15,271 bases of DNA from DASYRX01 sp035253645 (GTDB lineage Bacteria; Gemmatimonadota; Gemmatimonadetes; Gemmatimonadales; Gemmatimonadaceae): assembly GCA_035253645.1 (NCBI GenBank), contig DATFBW010000273.1, forward strand, positions 1 through 15,271, given 5' to 3'. The notes beneath the pieces are model-generated. The model worked only from the letters and a program-made list of their open reading frames with translations. It made no database searches and was not told the DNA's origin. Position 1 is the stretch's first letter, and each line of letters starts with the position of its first letter. Position numbers and translations under genes: made by a program. This document shows, one piece after another, positions 14,467 through 15,271 of the stretch.

Positions 14467-15271
14467 CGCCTCAGGTTATTCGCTCCGAATACCTTGTGGT
14501 AGACACGGAGGGTCAGATTCACTTCCGTAGTGGCCGGAATCCCCGCGCCGCCGAGCACCCGAGCCAGGGCCAACGTCAGCTCGAGCGGAGCTGCCGACCG
14601 TCGGGCGGCGTAGGCTCCAACCGTCGAATACGAGAGAGCGATGGCCGCGCGCTGTTCCTCGATCTCGGAAAAAGCACCTAACGTGGCGGCATCGAGGGTG
14701 AGCGGTGCGCCGCTCAAGTCAGTGACATTGAAGGTCCCGGCGTAATTGTCTGCCTCGGCGCGCCGATAGCGGTAGTTGCCCGCCACGGCGAAGAAATCGT
14801 TGAGCACGAGGCGCGGACTCCATTCGGCTTCGAAATAGCTGCCCGGCTCGCGCGTCACGAGCTGCTCGCGGTACGCTGCGGGAAACGAGAAGGCGCCCGA
14901 ATCGGGGATGCGAACGGTGGTCGTGTACGATTGGGGCATGCCGACCCGAACCACCGCGCTTTGCCAGAAGCGATCACCAAAAACCAGGTCCAGATAGCCG
15001 CGCGCCTCGATGTCCGCGGCGCCGTCGCCCGTTCCGACATCCGTGAAGGCGTTAGGCGCCATCGTCATGCCTGTCGCAAAGCGGTACGCCGCGCCGGCCG
15101 CCAAACGCACCTTGAGTCCTGTGCCCCTCGCAAGGCGCCGCGAGGTGGACGCGTTGAAGCTGTCGTACAACAGGACCTTCGCCCCGACCTCGATGTCTCC
15201 CAGGTGCCCATGTTCAGCACTGCCTAACGGTTGCGCGATGACCCCGAAGGCGGAGTCGCTCAAGACTGTAC
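14463..15271 (-). CDS. Probable outer-membrane beta-barrel protein, C-terminal part (partial, start outside the window)
   Basis: The minus-strand frame is open from the right edge to TAG at 14465-14463, giving 268 full codons. I do not recognise a family. The sequence alternates short hydrophobic or aromatic strands with polar turns, for example DIEVGAKVLLYDSF, LKVRLAAGAAYRFATG, ADIEARGYLDLVFG, YFEAEWSPRLVLNDFFAVAG and VNLTLRVYHKVFG, the rhythm of an outer-membrane barrel. There are no cysteines and no hydrophobic helix. The signal peptide would lie outside the window. The last residue is Arg rather than the aromatic residue usual for Bam substrates, which weakens the call. A TTG at 15263 is unlikely to be a true start because the frame continues upstream. 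Two in-frame TTA-GGC/GGT words and one CCT-AAC word lie in it. Confidence 0.6.
   Translation of the reverse strand, partial: TVLSDSAFGVIAQPLGSAEHGHLGDIEVGAKVLLYDSFNASTSRRLARGTGLKVRLAAGAAYRFATGMTMAPNAFTDVGTGDGAADIEARGYLDLVFGDRFWQSAVVRVGMPQSYTTTVRIPDSGAFSFPAAYREQLVTREPGSYFEAEWSPRLVLNDFFAVAGNYRYRRAEADNYAGTFNVTDLSGAPLTLDAATLGAFSEIEEQRAAIALSYSTVGAYAARRSAAPLELTLALARVLGGAGIPATTEVNLTLRVYHKVFGANNLRR

Larger units (their letters stand above)
359..15229. repeat. Dispersed iterated word CGTTAGGC/GCCTAACG (30 copies counting one-base variants)
   Basis: Exact copies read CGTTAGGC on the plus strand at 359, 1171, 2244, 2521, 7376, 8617, 12072, 13269 and 15050. They read GCCTAACG at 910, 2032, 3901, 5796, 6839, 7712, 9115, 10550, 12588, 14461 and 15222 (first base given). 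Variants keeping GTTAGG are TGTTAGGC at 3066, 8042, 9805 and 12890; AGTTAGGC at 6299; CGTTAGGT at 7188, 10381 and 13544; and ACCTAACG at 2842 and 14676. Every TTAGG I found in the window belongs to this set. All copies lie in genes (one on a stop codon), on both strands, about every 500 nt, with gaps at 3909-5795 and 10558-12071. The function is unknown. Confidence 0.9.

Noticed and set aside
359..15229. The iterated word as a Chi-like or KOPS-like polar signal
   Set aside because: Orientation is near even (17 to 13), so no strand bias is apparent at this scale; a genome-wide test would still be worthwhile.
1..15271. CRISPR array, insertion sequence, prophage or tRNA/rRNA genes
   Set aside because: No regularly spaced long repeats, transposase, integrase, terminal inverted repeats or cloverleaf were seen on either strand.

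Overview
The window is a GC-rich (about 63-65 % by eye) bacterial chromosome segment that is almost entirely coding. The gene set and order are housekeeping. Ribonuclease Y, a compact xseA-xseB-ispA-dxs-nadK-recN run, a probable 6S RNA beside zapA, and a likely outer-membrane beta-barrel gene at the right edge point to a diderm, non-proteobacterial lineage. My best guess from protein flavour is Gemmatimonadota; this is inference and could not be searched.

Layout. 1-114: end of infC. 128-692: rpmI and rplT (ribosomal proteins L35 and L20). 693-779: an intergenic hairpin built from tandem 7-nt units. 780-4234: pheS and pheT (phenylalanyl-tRNA synthetase). 4212-4894: a small coiled-coil protein and zapA, both overlapping their upstream neighbours. 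4895-5115: a non-coding gap that folds on paper into a long interrupted rod, best read as 6S RNA. 5116-6711: rny. 6724-9995: folD, xseA, xseB and ispA, with overlaps of 4, 4 and 11 nt. 10014-14466: dxs, nadK and recN, touching or overlapping. 14463-15271: a convergent minus-strand gene for a probable outer-membrane beta-barrel protein, whose start lies beyond the window.

Function. The left half is translation (initiation factor, two ribosomal proteins, aminoacylation), followed by cell-division accessories (ZapA and a coiled-coil partner) and RNA turnover or transcription control (RNase Y and the putative 6S RNA). The right half joins one-carbon metabolism (FolD), DNA repair (exonuclease VII, RecN), isoprenoid synthesis (Dxs and a short-chain prenyl synthase) and NADP supply (NadK; NADPH is used by the MEP pathway and FolD). 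Tight overlaps suggest translational coupling from folD to recN.

The most unusual signal is not a gene. A short non-palindromic word, CGTTAGGC/GCCTAACG, occurs exactly 20 times, with 10 further one-base variants that keep the GTTAGG core. The copies lie on both strands and in four coding registers, through every large gene. About one exact copy would be expected from base composition. It behaves like a genome-wide iterated word (HIP1-like, uptake-signal-like, or a protein or methylase target) and supplies most of the otherwise rare TTA leucine codons.
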